Below are positions 1-9,135 of a stretch of 52,427 nucleotides of DNA, one piece after another. Position 1 is the stretch's first letter. Each line of letters starts with the position of its first letter. The position numbers were made by a program, and so were the translations under genes. The notes below the pieces were generated by a model. It did no database searches, had not been told where the DNA came from, and was given only the letters and a program-made list of their open reading frames with translations. Source of the DNA: Bacilli bacterium (GTDB taxonomy: Bacteria; Bacillota_I; Bacilli_A; RF39; UBA660); contig JAFUTX010000022.1 of assembly GCA_017484065.1 (NCBI GenBank), positions 1 to 52,427 on the forward strand. Direction: 5' to 3'.

Positions 1-351
1 CTTCAAGTTATTATACTCTTTTGAAGTTGGTACTTGTTTTAACCATAAACAACATAAATATGTTTTATTTTTTATATCATTTCTTTTATTATCTACTAAA
101 TTAATCTCAATATTAGCAATAAAATCAATATGTTCTAATAAAATATCTGTTTCATTATTTACAACATTAATATTAGGTGCTATTTGGGGATGAGAATACT
201 CTAAATTTTGTTCAAGTATATCTTCATCCATATTAAGTCCTAATGTGTGATTAATTACTTTAGTGGCCAATCTTTTACCAACTCTTTCATTAGTAAAGAT
301 TTTCTTAACTACTACATCATTTAGTATGGCAAATTCTTTTTCTTCAACCAT
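1..351 (-). CDS. Rpn/PDDEXK-type nuclease-transposase family protein (partial)
   Basis: The reading frame stays open from an ATG at 351 to the window edge, giving 117 codons with the C-terminus missing. The N-terminus (MVEEKEFAILNDVVVKKIF, then KVINHTLGL) resembles the start of Rpn-like PD-(D/E)XK proteins, often annotated as putative transposases or recombination-promoting nucleases. A strong ribosome binding site (GGGAGGA) lies just upstream of the ATG. The catalytic D and ExK residues would lie further downstream and some may be outside the window. These proteins are usually accessory and multicopy. The family call rests on N-terminal resemblance only. Confidence 0.55.
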   Translation of the reverse strand, partial: MVEEKEFAILNDVVVKKIFTNERVGKRLATKVINHTLGLNMDEDILEQNLEYSHPQIAPNINVVNNETDILLEHIDFIANIEINLVDNKRNDIKNKTYLCCLWLKQVPTSKEYNNLK

Positions 352-468
352 GTGTTTCCTCCCTTCTAGTAGAATTTTTGCTTCTACAAGAATTTATCCT
401 AACACCTGGCCTTTGAAGAATTTGTCGAACTGTGTAAAAATGGCTATTTTTTTTCAAAAAAAAATAAA

Positions 469-500
469 AAGTGATTAATATTTTTCTTAATTAATCACTT
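469..500 (-). terminator. Intrinsic terminator after the CDF transporter gene
   Basis: Read on the minus strand, AAGTGATTAA pairs with TTAATCACTT across a 12-nt loop and is followed by a T-rich run. The left arm overlaps the stop codon of the transporter gene. Confidence 0.75.
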
Positions 501-1594
501 AAATCTGCATCTATTACTCCAAGATATGTATATTTTGGGTATTTTTTTTGTAATATATTAATTATCTCATCTCTAATTATAAGAGGGTTTTCTTCTTCAA
601 AATCCATAACTATATCAAAATATACTGTATCATTTTCTTTATCAACATAAAAACCATGTATTTGTAATATATGCTTATATTTACTAGCTAATCTAAATAA
701 TTCATCTTTAATACTTTTACTTATCTTATCACTAGTATTAGAAGCGTATACTCCAACTGTTAAAATAATTCCATACTCTTGATATATTTTATATGATATT
801 TGATTGGTTAATTTATGAATATCAGAAGCGGTTAAGTTATCAGGTATTTCTATATGACATGAACCAATCATACGATTAGGTCCATAAGTATTAATATTTA
901 AATCATATGTACCTGCAACAACATCAAATGTATTTATACTTTCTTTAACTTTTTTAGATAACTCACTATCTATTCTAATTCCAATTAAATCATTAACTGT
1001 TTCTTTTAATATCTCAATACTAGATTTAATAATAAATAGTGCTATTACAACACCTACTATACCTTCTAAACTTATATGAAATATTAAACTAATAATAGCA
1101 GTAATAAACGTCGATAATGATAAAACAGAATCAAATATGGCATCTTTCCCACTTGCTATTAAACTGCCAGAGTTAACTTTTTTACCAGTTTTTTCTACAT
1201 ATTTACCAAAGAAAAGTTTAACAAATATAGCAACAAATACAATAAATAAAGAAACATAGCTATAATTAGTATCTTCAGGATGGATAATTTTAACAACTGA
1301 TTCTTTTAAAGCTGTACCACCAGCAAACAAAACAATTATTGCAATAATAATAGATGAAAAATATTCTATTCTACCGTGTCCATAAGGATGTTTTTTATCG
1401 GGTTTCTTACTAGCCAACTTAGTACCAATAATTGTTATTATTGAAGATAAAGCGTCACTTAAGTTATTAACTGCATCTAAAATAATTGCTATAGAATTAG
1501 CTAAAAAACCTACTATTGCTTTAAATGTTACTAATATAATATTAACTACTATTCCTTTAATACTGGTATTAATTATAATTTTTTCTCTATCCAT
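491..1594 (-). CDS. Cation diffusion facilitator (CDF) family transporter
   Basis: A 367-residue membrane protein predicted to export divalent metal ions (Zn, Mn, Fe or Cd) in exchange for protons. The CDF signature is visible: LDAVNNLSDA in the second transmembrane helix carries the N and D metal-site residues, and HPYGHGRIEYF follows in the first cytoplasmic loop. Several hydrophobic segments occupy roughly the first 200 residues, and a soluble C-terminal part contains two repeated ferredoxin-like-sized stretches. The frame could open at a GTG at 1603, but AAGGTG there is the ribosome binding site, so the ATG at 1594 is the likely start. It lies 14 nt downstream of the prs stop codon and is probably cotranscribed. 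The metal cannot be read from the sequence. Confidence 0.88.
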   Translation of the reverse strand: MDREKIIINTSIKGIVVNIILVTFKAIVGFLANSIAIILDAVNNLSDALSSIITIIGTKLASKKPDKKHPYGHGRIEYFSSIIIAIIVLFAGGTALKESVVKIIHPEDTNYSYVSLFIVFVAIFVKLFFGKYVEKTGKKVNSGSLIASGKDAIFDSVLSLSTFITAIISLIFHISLEGIVGVVIALFIIKSSIEILKETVNDLIGIRIDSELSKKVKESINTFDVVAGTYDLNINTYGPNRMIGSCHIEIPDNLTASDIHKLTNQISYKIYQEYGIILTVGVYASNTSDKISKSIKDELFRLASKYKHILQIHGFYVDKENDTVYFDIVMDFEEENPLIIRDEIINILQKKYPKYTYLGVIDADLSD

Positions 1595-1608
1595 AAAGTT
1601 CACCTTTT

Positions 1609-2733
1609 TTATCTATACCCCTCAAACTTCTTAGCTAATACTTTTGCAGTATAACCCTTATCTTGAAGTAATCCAGATATACTTTTATCATTATGTAAAT
1701 TACGTATTATTTTAGCTAAATAGTAGGAACAATCAACTACATTTAACCATTCTTCATTTTTATATTCATCAGGTATATAACTTAAATTAGTCGTATATAT
1801 TCCATCAAATACACCATTGTTATAACTCTCTCTAAACTTATCAATTCCTTCAGTAAATAAAGCAAAAGTACACATTGCATAAATATGCTTTGCTCCTCTT
1901 TCTTTTAATTTTTTCATTGAATCTAGCATTGAACCACCACTTGATATCATATCATCAATAAGTATAGCAGTTCTATCAGTCATATCTCCACCAATATAAC
2001 TATGTTCAATTACAGGATTTTTACCATTTTCAATAATGTTATAATCTCTTCTTTTATAAAATACTCCTACATCTTTTTTGATATGAGGACTATTAAAAGC
2101 ATTCAAGTAAAATTGAGTCCTACCCATTGCACCAAAATCTGGAGCTACAAAAGTTACATTTTCTAACTCACTTATATCAGTATTATTGATAAAGCTTTCT
2201 AATAAATCGTTAGTAGAATAAAAGTTATCAAATTCTGTATCAAACATTGCTTGTTGGACACCTTCATCATGTGCATCAAAAGTTAAAAATCTCTTAACAT
2301 TTTGATTCATATCCAATTCATGTAAAAACCTTGAACAACTTAAACCTTCACGTCCATTTCTTCTATGTTGTCTACCATTATATAATAAAGGCATTATTAT
2401 AGATATTTTATCTGGATGAGAATTACATGCTCCGATTACATCACGAAGTTGTTGAGCTAAATCATTAGGTGAGGCATGATTAATAAAGCCATGCATTTCA
2501 TATTCAAGAGAATAATTACCGATATCTTGTAAAATATAAACATCTTTTTCTCTAACAGACTTACTTAATTTATTCTTTTCGTGCCCATCATTAAACCAAA
2601 TTTCATCAACTGGAACAATAAAAGATTCTTCTTCATTACCATAAAAACTAGTCAAATGTCTATCAATTTTTTGACCTAATTCCAATGCACTTTTAAGTGC
2701 TATTAATCTTAACTTGTTACTTTCTGTACTCAT
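1609..2733 (-). CDS. prs: Ribose-phosphate pyrophosphokinase-like protein
   Basis: Predicted to make phosphoribosyl pyrophosphate from ribose 5-phosphate and ATP, feeding nucleotide, His and Trp synthesis in the cytoplasm. The PRPP-binding loop is clear (AILIDDMISSGGSM, residues ~255-268), and the family fold is visible around MPLLYNGRQHRR, LTFDAHDEGVQ and FVAPDFGAMGR. At 374 residues it is longer than the usual ~315, with an extended N-terminus and tail. This matches a divergent Prs form found in some Firmicutes and Mollicutes, so kinetics or regulation may differ. The start is supported by AAGGAG 7 nt upstream. The CDF transporter gene follows directly. Confidence 0.85.
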   Translation of the reverse strand: MSTESNKLRLIALKSALELGQKIDRHLTSFYGNEEESFIVPVDEIWFNDGHEKNKLSKSVREKDVYILQDIGNYSLEYEMHGFINHASPNDLAQQLRDVIGACNSHPDKISIIMPLLYNGRQHRRNGREGLSCSRFLHELDMNQNVKRFLTFDAHDEGVQQAMFDTEFDNFYSTNDLLESFINNTDISELENVTFVAPDFGAMGRTQFYLNAFNSPHIKKDVGVFYKRRDYNIIENGKNPVIEHSYIGGDMTDRTAILIDDMISSGGSMLDSMKKLKERGAKHIYAMCTFALFTEGIDKFRESYNNGVFDGIYTTNLSYIPDEYKNEEWLNVVDCSYYLAKIIRNLHNDKSISGLLQDKGYTAKVLAKKFEGYR

Positions 2734-2815
2734 TGTTTACTCCTTACTATCTTCAATTTCATTGTATCAATTATTGGTATAAATTGTAAACCTTTTTTAC
2801 GTATATTAGACAAAA

Positions 2816-2838
2816 AAACTAGAGTGATTTTCTAGTTT
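2816..2838 (-). terminator. Intrinsic terminator after the DUF362 gene
   Basis: On the minus strand AAACTAGA and TCTAGTTT form an 8-bp stem around a 7-nt loop, followed by T7. It lies 14 nt past the stop at 2853 and separates this gene from prs. Confidence 0.8.
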
Positions 2839-2852
2839 CTCTTGGAAAATAT

Positions 2853-3740
2853 TTATATTTCAATTAATTCGTAATCAGTTCTACCTAACCCTAATTGTTC
2901 TGCATATTCAGTAATATGTCTGCCTTCTTGTCTGTCAACTCTTTCCATCATTTTTGTATGTCCTGGATCAGTTGAATTCCATAACATATCAATAAATGCT
3001 TGGTCATTAGCTACTGGATCTAGTGATGCAACTATTCCTAAATCATTCATGACAGGATCACCTTGATGAGCATCACAATCACAATCAACACTGATAGCAT
3101 TCATAACAGTAATATATACTATTGGTTTATTATTTTCTTTTAAATAATCTGCTACAGATTTAGCAGCTTCAGCCATTGATTCAATAAAATCTTTTTGTTC
3201 ATAATCAACTTGCCAACAAAGGTTAGGATCCTCAGTTTGTCCACAACTATGAATGTATGCTTTACCATTACGACTAGCAATACCAATTGATTGATTCTTT
3301 AAATTAGCACCAAATCCACCCATTGCATGGCCTTTACCATGAGCTAAATTAAGAATACTATCATAATTTTTAAAGTTCTCTCCTACTAAATCATATTTTA
3401 GATGCTTACCGTTATTAACCGGTATTTTAAATTCTCCTGTTTCATCCATAATATCTACATCTGCAAATGTAGTAAAGCCATGTTCTTTAGCTACTTCTAA
3501 GTGTTCACTAGCAGTATTTCTTGCACCTGGATAAGCAGTATTACATTCAATTATTGTACCATTTAATTTCTTAACTAAAGGTCCAATTAAGTCAGCTTTT
3601 AAATATCCTTTAGATCCTCTTTCTCCTGTTGAAACTTTAACTCCAACTTTTCCAGTTAGTTCTACCCCTAATTTTTCATATATTCTAATTAAACTTTCTG
3701 AATTAATTTCTTTTGTAAAATAAACTTTTGATTTTTCCAT
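2853..3740 (-). CDS. DUF362 domain-containing protein
   Basis: A 295-residue cytoplasmic protein of the DUF362 type, which in other genomes is often fused to ferredoxin domains; no cysteine-rich 4Fe-4S motif is present here. Recognisable blocks are KVGVKVSTGERGSKGYL near residue 33, IIECNTAYPGARNTA, LNLAHGKGHAMGGFGANLKNQSIG, and a cysteine/histidine pair of motifs (HSCGQTEDPNLCW, then VDCDCDAHQGDP) that could bind metal. The ATG is preceded by AGAAAGGAAG. It ends in its own terminator, so it is probably monocistronic or the end of a unit starting at 4233. The biochemical activity of the family is not established. Confidence 0.75.
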   Translation of the reverse strand: MEKSKVYFTKEINSESLIRIYEKLGVELTGKVGVKVSTGERGSKGYLKADLIGPLVKKLNGTIIECNTAYPGARNTASEHLEVAKEHGFTTFADVDIMDETGEFKIPVNNGKHLKYDLVGENFKNYDSILNLAHGKGHAMGGFGANLKNQSIGIASRNGKAYIHSCGQTEDPNLCWQVDYEQKDFIESMAEAAKSVADYLKENNKPIVYITVMNAISVDCDCDAHQGDPVMNDLGIVASLDPVANDQAFIDMLWNSTDPGHTKMMERVDRQEGRHITEYAEQLGLGRTDYELIEI

Positions 3741-3777
3741 TTTAAAATCTTCCTTTCTCTATATTTATTATACTATT

Positions 3778-4233
3778 TTAATCTACAAAAACACAATCTT
3801 TTAATAGTATTATATTACTACATTCTTCATTTACTTTCTTTAATACTAGTGGATCATCGTCTATTAAAACAACTAAACATTCATCTTTTATGTTTTTAAG
3901 ATAATTAGCTTTTAATTCACTACTTTTTAATCCAAGATTCTCTTCTTTAGAAATAATAATTCTATTTTCTTTTTTAAAGAAAGACGCATATTTATCTAAC
4001 CAATTATTTTTATCAATTACTCCTTTATTAGTTCTAGATACTGATAAAATATACAAATCAATATTTTCATTATTACTAATTTCTTTTAATAACTTTATAT
4101 TATTAGTTAATGGTCTTTTATTTGAGTAATCAATTATCTTTTCTACTATATAATCTGCTAATACACCATCCATATCAACAAAAATTTTTACTTTTTTATC
4201 ATTAAAACTATTAATTATATTTTTAAAATTCAT
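3778..4233 (-). CDS. HAD-superfamily phosphatase, 5'(3')-deoxyribonucleotidase-like
   Basis: A 151-residue small HAD hydrolase. Motif I is IFVDMDGVLADY (residues ~17-28), with the nucleophile Asp and the acid/base Asp two residues on. Motif II is the Ser in YILSVS, and motif IV is VVLIDDDPLVL. This arrangement resembles the 5'-nucleotidase type C group that dephosphorylates deoxynucleoside monophosphates, but the substrate is not determined by the motifs. The start ATG follows AAAGAAGG. It is upstream of the DUF362 gene with a 37-nt gap. Confidence 0.7.
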   Translation of the reverse strand: MNFKNIINSFNDKKVKIFVDMDGVLADYIVEKIIDYSNKRPLTNNIKLLKEISNNENIDLYILSVSRTNKGVIDKNNWLDKYASFFKKENRIIISKEENLGLKSSELKANYLKNIKDECLVVLIDDDPLVLKKVNEECSNIILLKDCVFVD

Positions 4234-4374
4234 TTTATACCTTCTTTACTTAAATTTGTTAAGTTAATTGTAACATATTCAGATTATTTAGACATAGAAA
4301 AACATTTAAAGAATTGACTTATGTTTTTTTCTTCAATATAGTGATTTACTTATTTGGTTATTCTAATGAGTTTA

Positions 4375-5373
4375 TTACTTTTTATTTTTGTCTATGAGAT
4401 TTTTTACTTCTTTTAATTTATTTTCGAGCAATTTTTTATCGATTAATCTTAATTTGTATTCAGCTATCATTGTTTGTGTCATATTATTATCTAAAGAATA
4501 TTCAACTATATCTTTATCTTTAGAACTACATAATATAACTCCAACACTAGGATTTTCATTTTCTTTTCTTACATCTTTATCTAACGCTTTTAAATATAAA
4601 TTCATTTTTCCTAAATATTCTGCTTTAAATTCACCTAATTTTAATTCAAACGCAACCAAACAAGATAATTCTCGATTATAAAATAATAAATCAATATAAA
4701 AATCATGTTTGCCTACTTGTATTCTATATTCATCTCCTATAAAAGTGAAATCTTTACCAACTTCTAAAATAAAGTTTTTAAGATTATTAATAATTGATTT
4801 TTTTAAATCATTTTCTGAAAACTCATTAGGTAAATCCAAAAATTCTAAACTATATATATCCAATATTCTAGTATTAGGATAATCATCTTCATCAATTGTT
4901 TTTTTACAAGTTGGTAATTGATTGCCATCAGATAATAAATATCTTTCATAATATGATGATGAAATTTGCCTATCTAATTCTCTTTTAGAATAATTGTTTT
5001 TAATTGATAATTTAAGATAAAAATGTCGTTCTTCCTTCGATTTAGATCCGCTTATTATTAATAAATTATTAGTCCAAGATATTTGCGTCACCAGTGGTGT
5101 CGCAATTTCATCATCTTTGTAAATTTTATAAAATTGAATCATTCTCTCTATATTTCTTTTAGTAAAGCCTTTAATATTTGGATAATTATTTTTCATAAAA
5201 CCTGCAGCTTTTAATGTGATTTTATCACCAAATTTACTGCTTTGTTGTAATTCATATAAATATTTTCCTATATCTAAATATAGTAATATCATTTCTTCAT
5301 TTACTTTTTTATAAGCATTATTCTTTCTAATTTCAATTAATTCAATTATCTTATTAAAACTTGTATCTAACAC
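4375..5373 (-). CDS. YhcG-family (DUF1016) PDDEXK nuclease
   Basis: A 332-residue protein with the two-part YhcG layout: an N-terminal winged-helix-like DUF1016 domain (ILLYLDIGKYLYE, then GFTKRNIERMIQFYKIY and the LVTQISWTNNLLI block) and a C-terminal nuclease domain. The probable catalytic residues are the D in DFYIDLLFYNR and the ExK in VAFELKLGEF, typical of PD-(D/E)XK enzymes. Relatives occur as solitary genes or beside restriction-modification and mobile loci, and a link to defence is suspected but unproven. The start is a GTG with a weak ribosome binding site. A separate promoter lies at 5545-5572. Confidence 0.82.
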   Translation of the reverse strand: MLDTSFNKIIELIEIRKNNAYKKVNEEMILLYLDIGKYLYELQQSSKFGDKITLKAAGFMKNNYPNIKGFTKRNIERMIQFYKIYKDDEIATPLVTQISWTNNLLIISGSKSKEERHFYLKLSIKNNYSKRELDRQISSSYYERYLLSDGNQLPTCKKTIDEDDYPNTRILDIYSLEFLDLPNEFSENDLKKSIINNLKNFILEVGKDFTFIGDEYRIQVGKHDFYIDLLFYNRELSCLVAFELKLGEFKAEYLGKMNLYLKALDKDVRKENENPSVGVILCSSKDKDIVEYSLDNNMTQTMIAEYKLRLIDKKLLENKLKEVKNLIDKNKK

Positions 5374-5544
5374 TATATATCATCTCTAATCTATTTGTCA
5401 TTTATCTTAGACAAGTTTTCTCATTTGGATAGCAAAATACGTTTGTCCTAAAGCAACAATCTTTTTATTCTAGAACTTTTTATAAATCTCTTGCATACCA
5501 TTTATTCATTTTTATCAGCTACCCTAAATTTATTACAAGTAAAC

Positions 5545-5572
5545 ATTATCACACATAATGATTATAAGTCAA
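5545..5572 (-). promoter_or_regulatory. Sigma-70-type promoter for the YhcG gene
   Basis: On the minus strand TTGACT, a 16-bp spacer, then GATAAT. It lies about 170 bp before the YhcG start, leaving a long leader. The rest of the 5374-5662 gap shows only this promoter and the neighbouring terminator. Confidence 0.5.
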
Positions 5573-5593
5573 TAGGATGTTTTGTCGAAAAAA

Positions 5594-5609
5594 AGAGGCT
5601 TATACCTCT
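5594..5609 (-). terminator. Intrinsic terminator after the M16 peptidase pair
   Basis: On the minus strand AGAGG pairs with CCTCT around a 6-nt loop and is followed by a T-run. It sits 54 nt past the stop codon at 5663. Confidence 0.65.
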
Positions 5610-5662
5610 CTTATAAGAAACTTGTAAAAATATAAAACTAAGGAATACCATATGAATAAAGT

Positions 5663-6925
5663 TTAAGAGTTATTTGCCAACTTACTATCTCTAACTAAAC
5701 CTATACTATAATCATCAAATTTTAGTGAATTATAAAACTCCATAAATCTTGTAAAAGTAATATTCTTTATAAAATCAATATCATTAAAATCATCAGTATA
5801 GTATTTATTATAAACAAATCTCATTAACTCTTGATATTTATTATCATAAACTAATATATTATGAGCTAGCTGTACTCTAAAATATAATTCAAAATCTTTT
5901 TCATCAAAATCATTTAATTTAATTTTTTCGATTATTTTACTAATAGCTTCATCACTATTTTTAGCTGTACAATAAATAGTTATAAAGAAATCGTTATCAC
6001 TTATGTTTAGATGATTACAACCATCCATAGAGGTAATAATATTATCTCTCTTTAATTCTTTCGTAAACTCTTTATCCGCCCCATATTTAATGCCATATAA
6101 GTAACCTAAGAAATAAACTATTTCTTTTTTAGAAAAGCCATTATTACATTGTTTAAAGCTAATTGATACTAAGTCATCATTAGTCGCCATATATCTTATT
6201 TCTTTCTCTTTTTTCTTTTTATCTAACCTATATTCATATAGTCTAACTTCTTTTTTATGTGGTTTTAAACCATCATAAACGCTTTCTACATATTCTGTCA
6301 TATCATCTTCATCAAAATTACCTGCTATTAAAAGAGTTTTATTTTCATCATAATAAAAGGCATCATAACACAATTTTAAAGTTTCATAATCAAGACTTTT
6401 AGTAGTTTCTTCATTACCAATATAAGATAAAGAACTATCTAAAATATCTAAATCTTTATATAAATTATATCGAGATAAATTACTAGAAATAGCTTCAGCA
6501 TTATTTAGCCCTCTCTTAGTTTCTTCAATTATAGCTGGTTTAGTCTCTAGAACATCTTCTTTAGTAAAGACTGGATTATCAACAACATTAATTAATTTTT
6601 CAATTGAATCTTTAATATCTTCAACTCCTAAAAAATAATAATGAGTTACATCAATTGAAGTAGTAGCATTTCTTTGATATTTTTTTGTTGTAAAATATTT
6701 ATAAATATTACCATATTTAGAATGTTCTCCTAACATATGTTCTAAAAAATGTGCACATCCTGGTAATACTTCATATAGTTTATCTTGATAATAGAATTTA
6801 AAAAATTTACCATTATGTCCATAATCAACCATGTAATCTACATAAGTTTGAGTCATATTTTTATCAATATATAAATATAATTTAACTCCGTTTTTTAAAG
6901 TTTTCTTAATATAATTATTTCTCAT
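5663..6925 (-). CDS. M16 family zinc peptidase (YmfH-like, catalytic partner)
   Basis: About 420 residues. The inverted zinc motif HxxEH is intact (CAHFLEHMLGEH, near residue 60), and the third metal ligand is likely the Glu in AIIEETKRG about 75 residues on, as in insulinase/pitrilysin-type peptidases. Expected to cut peptides in the cytoplasm as a heterodimer with the protein encoded just upstream. The frame opens at GTG 6934, but AAAGGTG there is the ribosome binding site, so ATG 6925 is preferred. It overlaps the preceding gene by 11 nt, pointing to coupled translation. In Bacillus the YmfF/YmfH pair has the same order. Confidence 0.85.
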   Translation of the reverse strand: MRNNYIKKTLKNGVKLYLYIDKNMTQTYVDYMVDYGHNGKFFKFYYQDKLYEVLPGCAHFLEHMLGEHSKYGNIYKYFTTKKYQRNATTSIDVTHYYFLGVEDIKDSIEKLINVVDNPVFTKEDVLETKPAIIEETKRGLNNAEAISSNLSRYNLYKDLDILDSSLSYIGNEETTKSLDYETLKLCYDAFYYDENKTLLIAGNFDEDDMTEYVESVYDGLKPHKKEVRLYEYRLDKKKKEKEIRYMATNDDLVSISFKQCNNGFSKKEIVYFLGYLYGIKYGADKEFTKELKRDNIITSMDGCNHLNISDNDFFITIYCTAKNSDEAISKIIEKIKLNDFDEKDFELYFRVQLAHNILVYDNKYQELMRFVYNKYYTDDFNDIDFIKNITFTRFMEFYNSLKFDDYSIGLVRDSKLANNS

Positions 6926-8189
6926 CTTTATCACCTTTATAGAAATAAATAAATTTCTTTTCTAAATTATCTAATTGTTTTTCTATATCTTCTACTGTTA
7001 ATTTATTTACTTTATCAACTTTATCTTTAAATTCTTTAGTAGTTTTAAATGTTTTATTACCTACTTCATCAATTTGGTAATTTATCTTATCTTGACAAGT
7101 TATATAGTTTTGATTCATTTTTTCTTTAACATATTGTAATAATTTAGTACAAGTTTCTCTATTTCTTAATTCATTCAAAGCACTTTCTATTCCTTCTATT
7201 GCTTTAGCTTTATTCTTTTTATCTATTTGAGCACATATTATCATAAAACCATATCGTGAAAATATATCTGCATAACAATGATAAACTATACCAAGTTTAG
7301 TTCTTAATGTTTCCATTAATGGCCCTGTAGCAATATTTAACATTCCTTCTAGGGCGTTATAAATATAACTATTCTTAATATATCCATCTACGATTTCATA
7401 GTCTTTAATATCATAAGCTATATATAAATATGATTGAGTAGTATCTTTACTTACTATCTCTTTTTCCCCCTCTGTTAAATTTAACTTAGTAGAATAATTA
7501 TTATCTAACATAATATAATTAAATTTAAAAGTATTTATGATTTTATCTATTTCTTTATTAGATAAATTACCAAAGGCAAAGCCACCTATACAACTACTTA
7601 TAGTCTTGTTATAAAAATCTATAATGTCTTGATCAGTTAGCTTATCTAAAAATTCTTTTAATTCATCTATATCATAACATAGTCGCTTAACAATAATACT
7701 ATTAGGGACTAATTCTTTTAATAACAATCTAGATTGCATAACACTTGGAGTTTTTAAATCATTTATTTGATAATTGATCATATCTTTTTTTATTTCATTA
7801 AGTACATCTTTATCTAACTTGTTATCTTGAAAATTTGGTTGAAATATTAAGTCCTTACAAAATTCTATTGCCTCATCAAAATAATCTATTTCTAAAGCAG
7901 TAGCTGAAGCTAAATTAATGTCAATACATAATATATTTTTATTTCCTAGTGTAGATGAATAACTACTACAACCTAAACCATATAATTCTTTCTTCTTATC
8001 ATTTATTTCTTTTAATGTTTTATACTTTTTATTAGTCTTATTTAAATAAGCACCTAAAATATAATTCTTAACATAATCTTCTTTCGAATCACCAACTAAA
8101 AATTTGAAATGAATTTTAATTGAACCAAATTTATCACTTTGATATGTATAAAAATTATTACTATGTTCTTTTATTTTCTTTAAATCCAT
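6915..8189 (-). CDS. M16-like protein without zinc motif (YmfF-like partner)
   Basis: A 424-residue M16-fold protein. The matching region near residue 60 (LYGLGCSSYSS) has no HxxEH, so it is probably the non-catalytic subunit of a heterodimer, a usual arrangement for M16B pairs. Visible family blocks include DEAIEFCKDLIFQPNF and the C-terminal half around ATGPLMETLRTKLGIVYHCYA. The ATG follows GGGAGG. It is the first gene of a two-gene operon with the catalytic partner. The promoter region contains a large dyad at 8210-8241. Confidence 0.82.
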   Translation of the reverse strand: MDLKKIKEHSNNFYTYQSDKFGSIKIHFKFLVGDSKEDYVKNYILGAYLNKTNKKYKTLKEINDKKKELYGLGCSSYSSTLGNKNILCIDINLASATALEIDYFDEAIEFCKDLIFQPNFQDNKLDKDVLNEIKKDMINYQINDLKTPSVMQSRLLLKELVPNSIIVKRLCYDIDELKEFLDKLTDQDIIDFYNKTISSCIGGFAFGNLSNKEIDKIINTFKFNYIMLDNNYSTKLNLTEGEKEIVSKDTTQSYLYIAYDIKDYEIVDGYIKNSYIYNALEGMLNIATGPLMETLRTKLGIVYHCYADIFSRYGFMIICAQIDKKNKAKAIEGIESALNELRNRETCTKLLQYVKEKMNQNYITCQDKINYQIDEVGNKTFKTTKEFKDKVDKVNKLTVEDIEKQLDNLEKKFIYFYKGDKDEK

Positions 8190-8209
8190 AAACTACCTCC
8201 CAAAATAAA

Positions 8210-8241
8210 ACTGTATAGATATATTATAACATCTATACAGT
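8210..8241 (-). promoter_or_regulatory. Dyad enclosing a -10 box; operator and/or terminator
   Basis: An 11-bp perfect inverted repeat (ACTGTATAGAT and its complement) flanks a 10-bp centre. Read on the minus strand the centre contains TATAAT about 40 bp before the M16 operon start. The hairpin is followed by TTTTATTTT, so it may also terminate the AbiE operon that ends at 8275. No good -35 hexamer is evident. Confidence 0.55.
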
Positions 8242-8274
8242 CACTAATTAATTATTTTCTTTTTATGCGTACTA

Positions 8275-9135
8275 CTAATTTAATCTTTCTGTTATTTTTA
8301 TAAAGAAATCTTTATTCCATAATTTTAAACTATTTACATCCTTAATAAATGGTTTAACATCATCTATAGCATCGTTATAATTAATACCTTTAAATTTATC
8401 AATTAATAGCTGCTTTAAAATATCAATATCAAATTTACTATCTTTCTTTATATATCCAGAATCAATTAATTTATTTTTTATTAATTCTATATTTACAGTT
8501 GTATTATTTGCCAAAAAGAAAATATAATCATATAAATCCCTACCTTTTGTCCTTAAATTCCAATTTCTACATAGTATTGCGTGAATTTTACCGGCAAATA
8601 ATGATTCCTTATCATATAATACTATTTGATGAGGACTTGGCAACAATTTATACTGAATATCATATGTAGCTCCACTTGGTGGATTTATATCAACCTCAAA
8701 TTTAATTTTAATATTTTTAAATAAATGATTATACTCATTATTTTCTTCATTTGGAAAAAACTTCAATATATGTTCTAAAGTATCTCCTTTTAAAAATGCC
8801 GAAGATATATTAGAATCTATTTTTTTTGATTTTGTACTAATTTGCAAATTTAATCCATATGATTTTAGTTCTTTTTCTACATAATCAAAATATTTACTTA
8901 ATTCAAAATCCTTATTGGGAGATATTAATGCAAAATCCAAGTCTTCAGAAAATCTATCTAATTTATAAAAAATTCTTAAAGCAGTTCCGCCATAAAACGC
9001 TGCTTCTTTAAAGAAATCTCCTCTAGATAAACCAGATAAAACAATTTCTTGTATAATTTCTTTTAACGCATTAATTTTATCGTTAATATTATTTACATTA
9101 TAATTATCTAACATTTGACTAATAACATTATTCAT
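8275..9135 (-). CDS. AbiEii/AbiGii nucleotidyltransferase toxin
   Basis: A 286-residue type IV toxin-like nucleotidyltransferase. The DNA polymerase beta-type signature is seen as YGGTALRIFYKLDRFSEDLDFAL (split here as GGTALR then SEDLDFAL), with the conserved GG and the D-x-D acidic pair. Downstream blocks KFEVDINPP and LFAGKIHAILCRN also match the family. AbiEii proteins transfer nucleotides, in studied cases to tRNA, and arrest growth, giving phage abortive infection. The start overlaps the end of the AbiEi gene by 8 nt, typical of the bicistronic toxin/antitoxin order. Confidence 0.88.
   Translation of the reverse strand: MNNVISQMLDNYNVNNINDKINALKEIIQEIVLSGLSRGDFFKEAAFYGGTALRIFYKLDRFSEDLDFALISPNKDFELSKYFDYVEKELKSYGLNLQISTKSKKIDSNISSAFLKGDTLEHILKFFPNEENNEYNHLFKNIKIKFEVDINPPSGATYDIQYKLLPSPHQIVLYDKESLFAGKIHAILCRNWNLRTKGRDLYDYIFFLANNTTVNIELIKNKLIDSGYIKKDSKFDIDILKQLLIDKFKGINYNDAIDDVKPFIKDVNSLKLWNKDFFIKITERLN

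Noticed and set aside
4388-4681. Plus-strand open frame of 97 codons inside the YhcG gene
   Set aside because: It lies opposite a well-supported nuclease gene and its translation resembles nothing.
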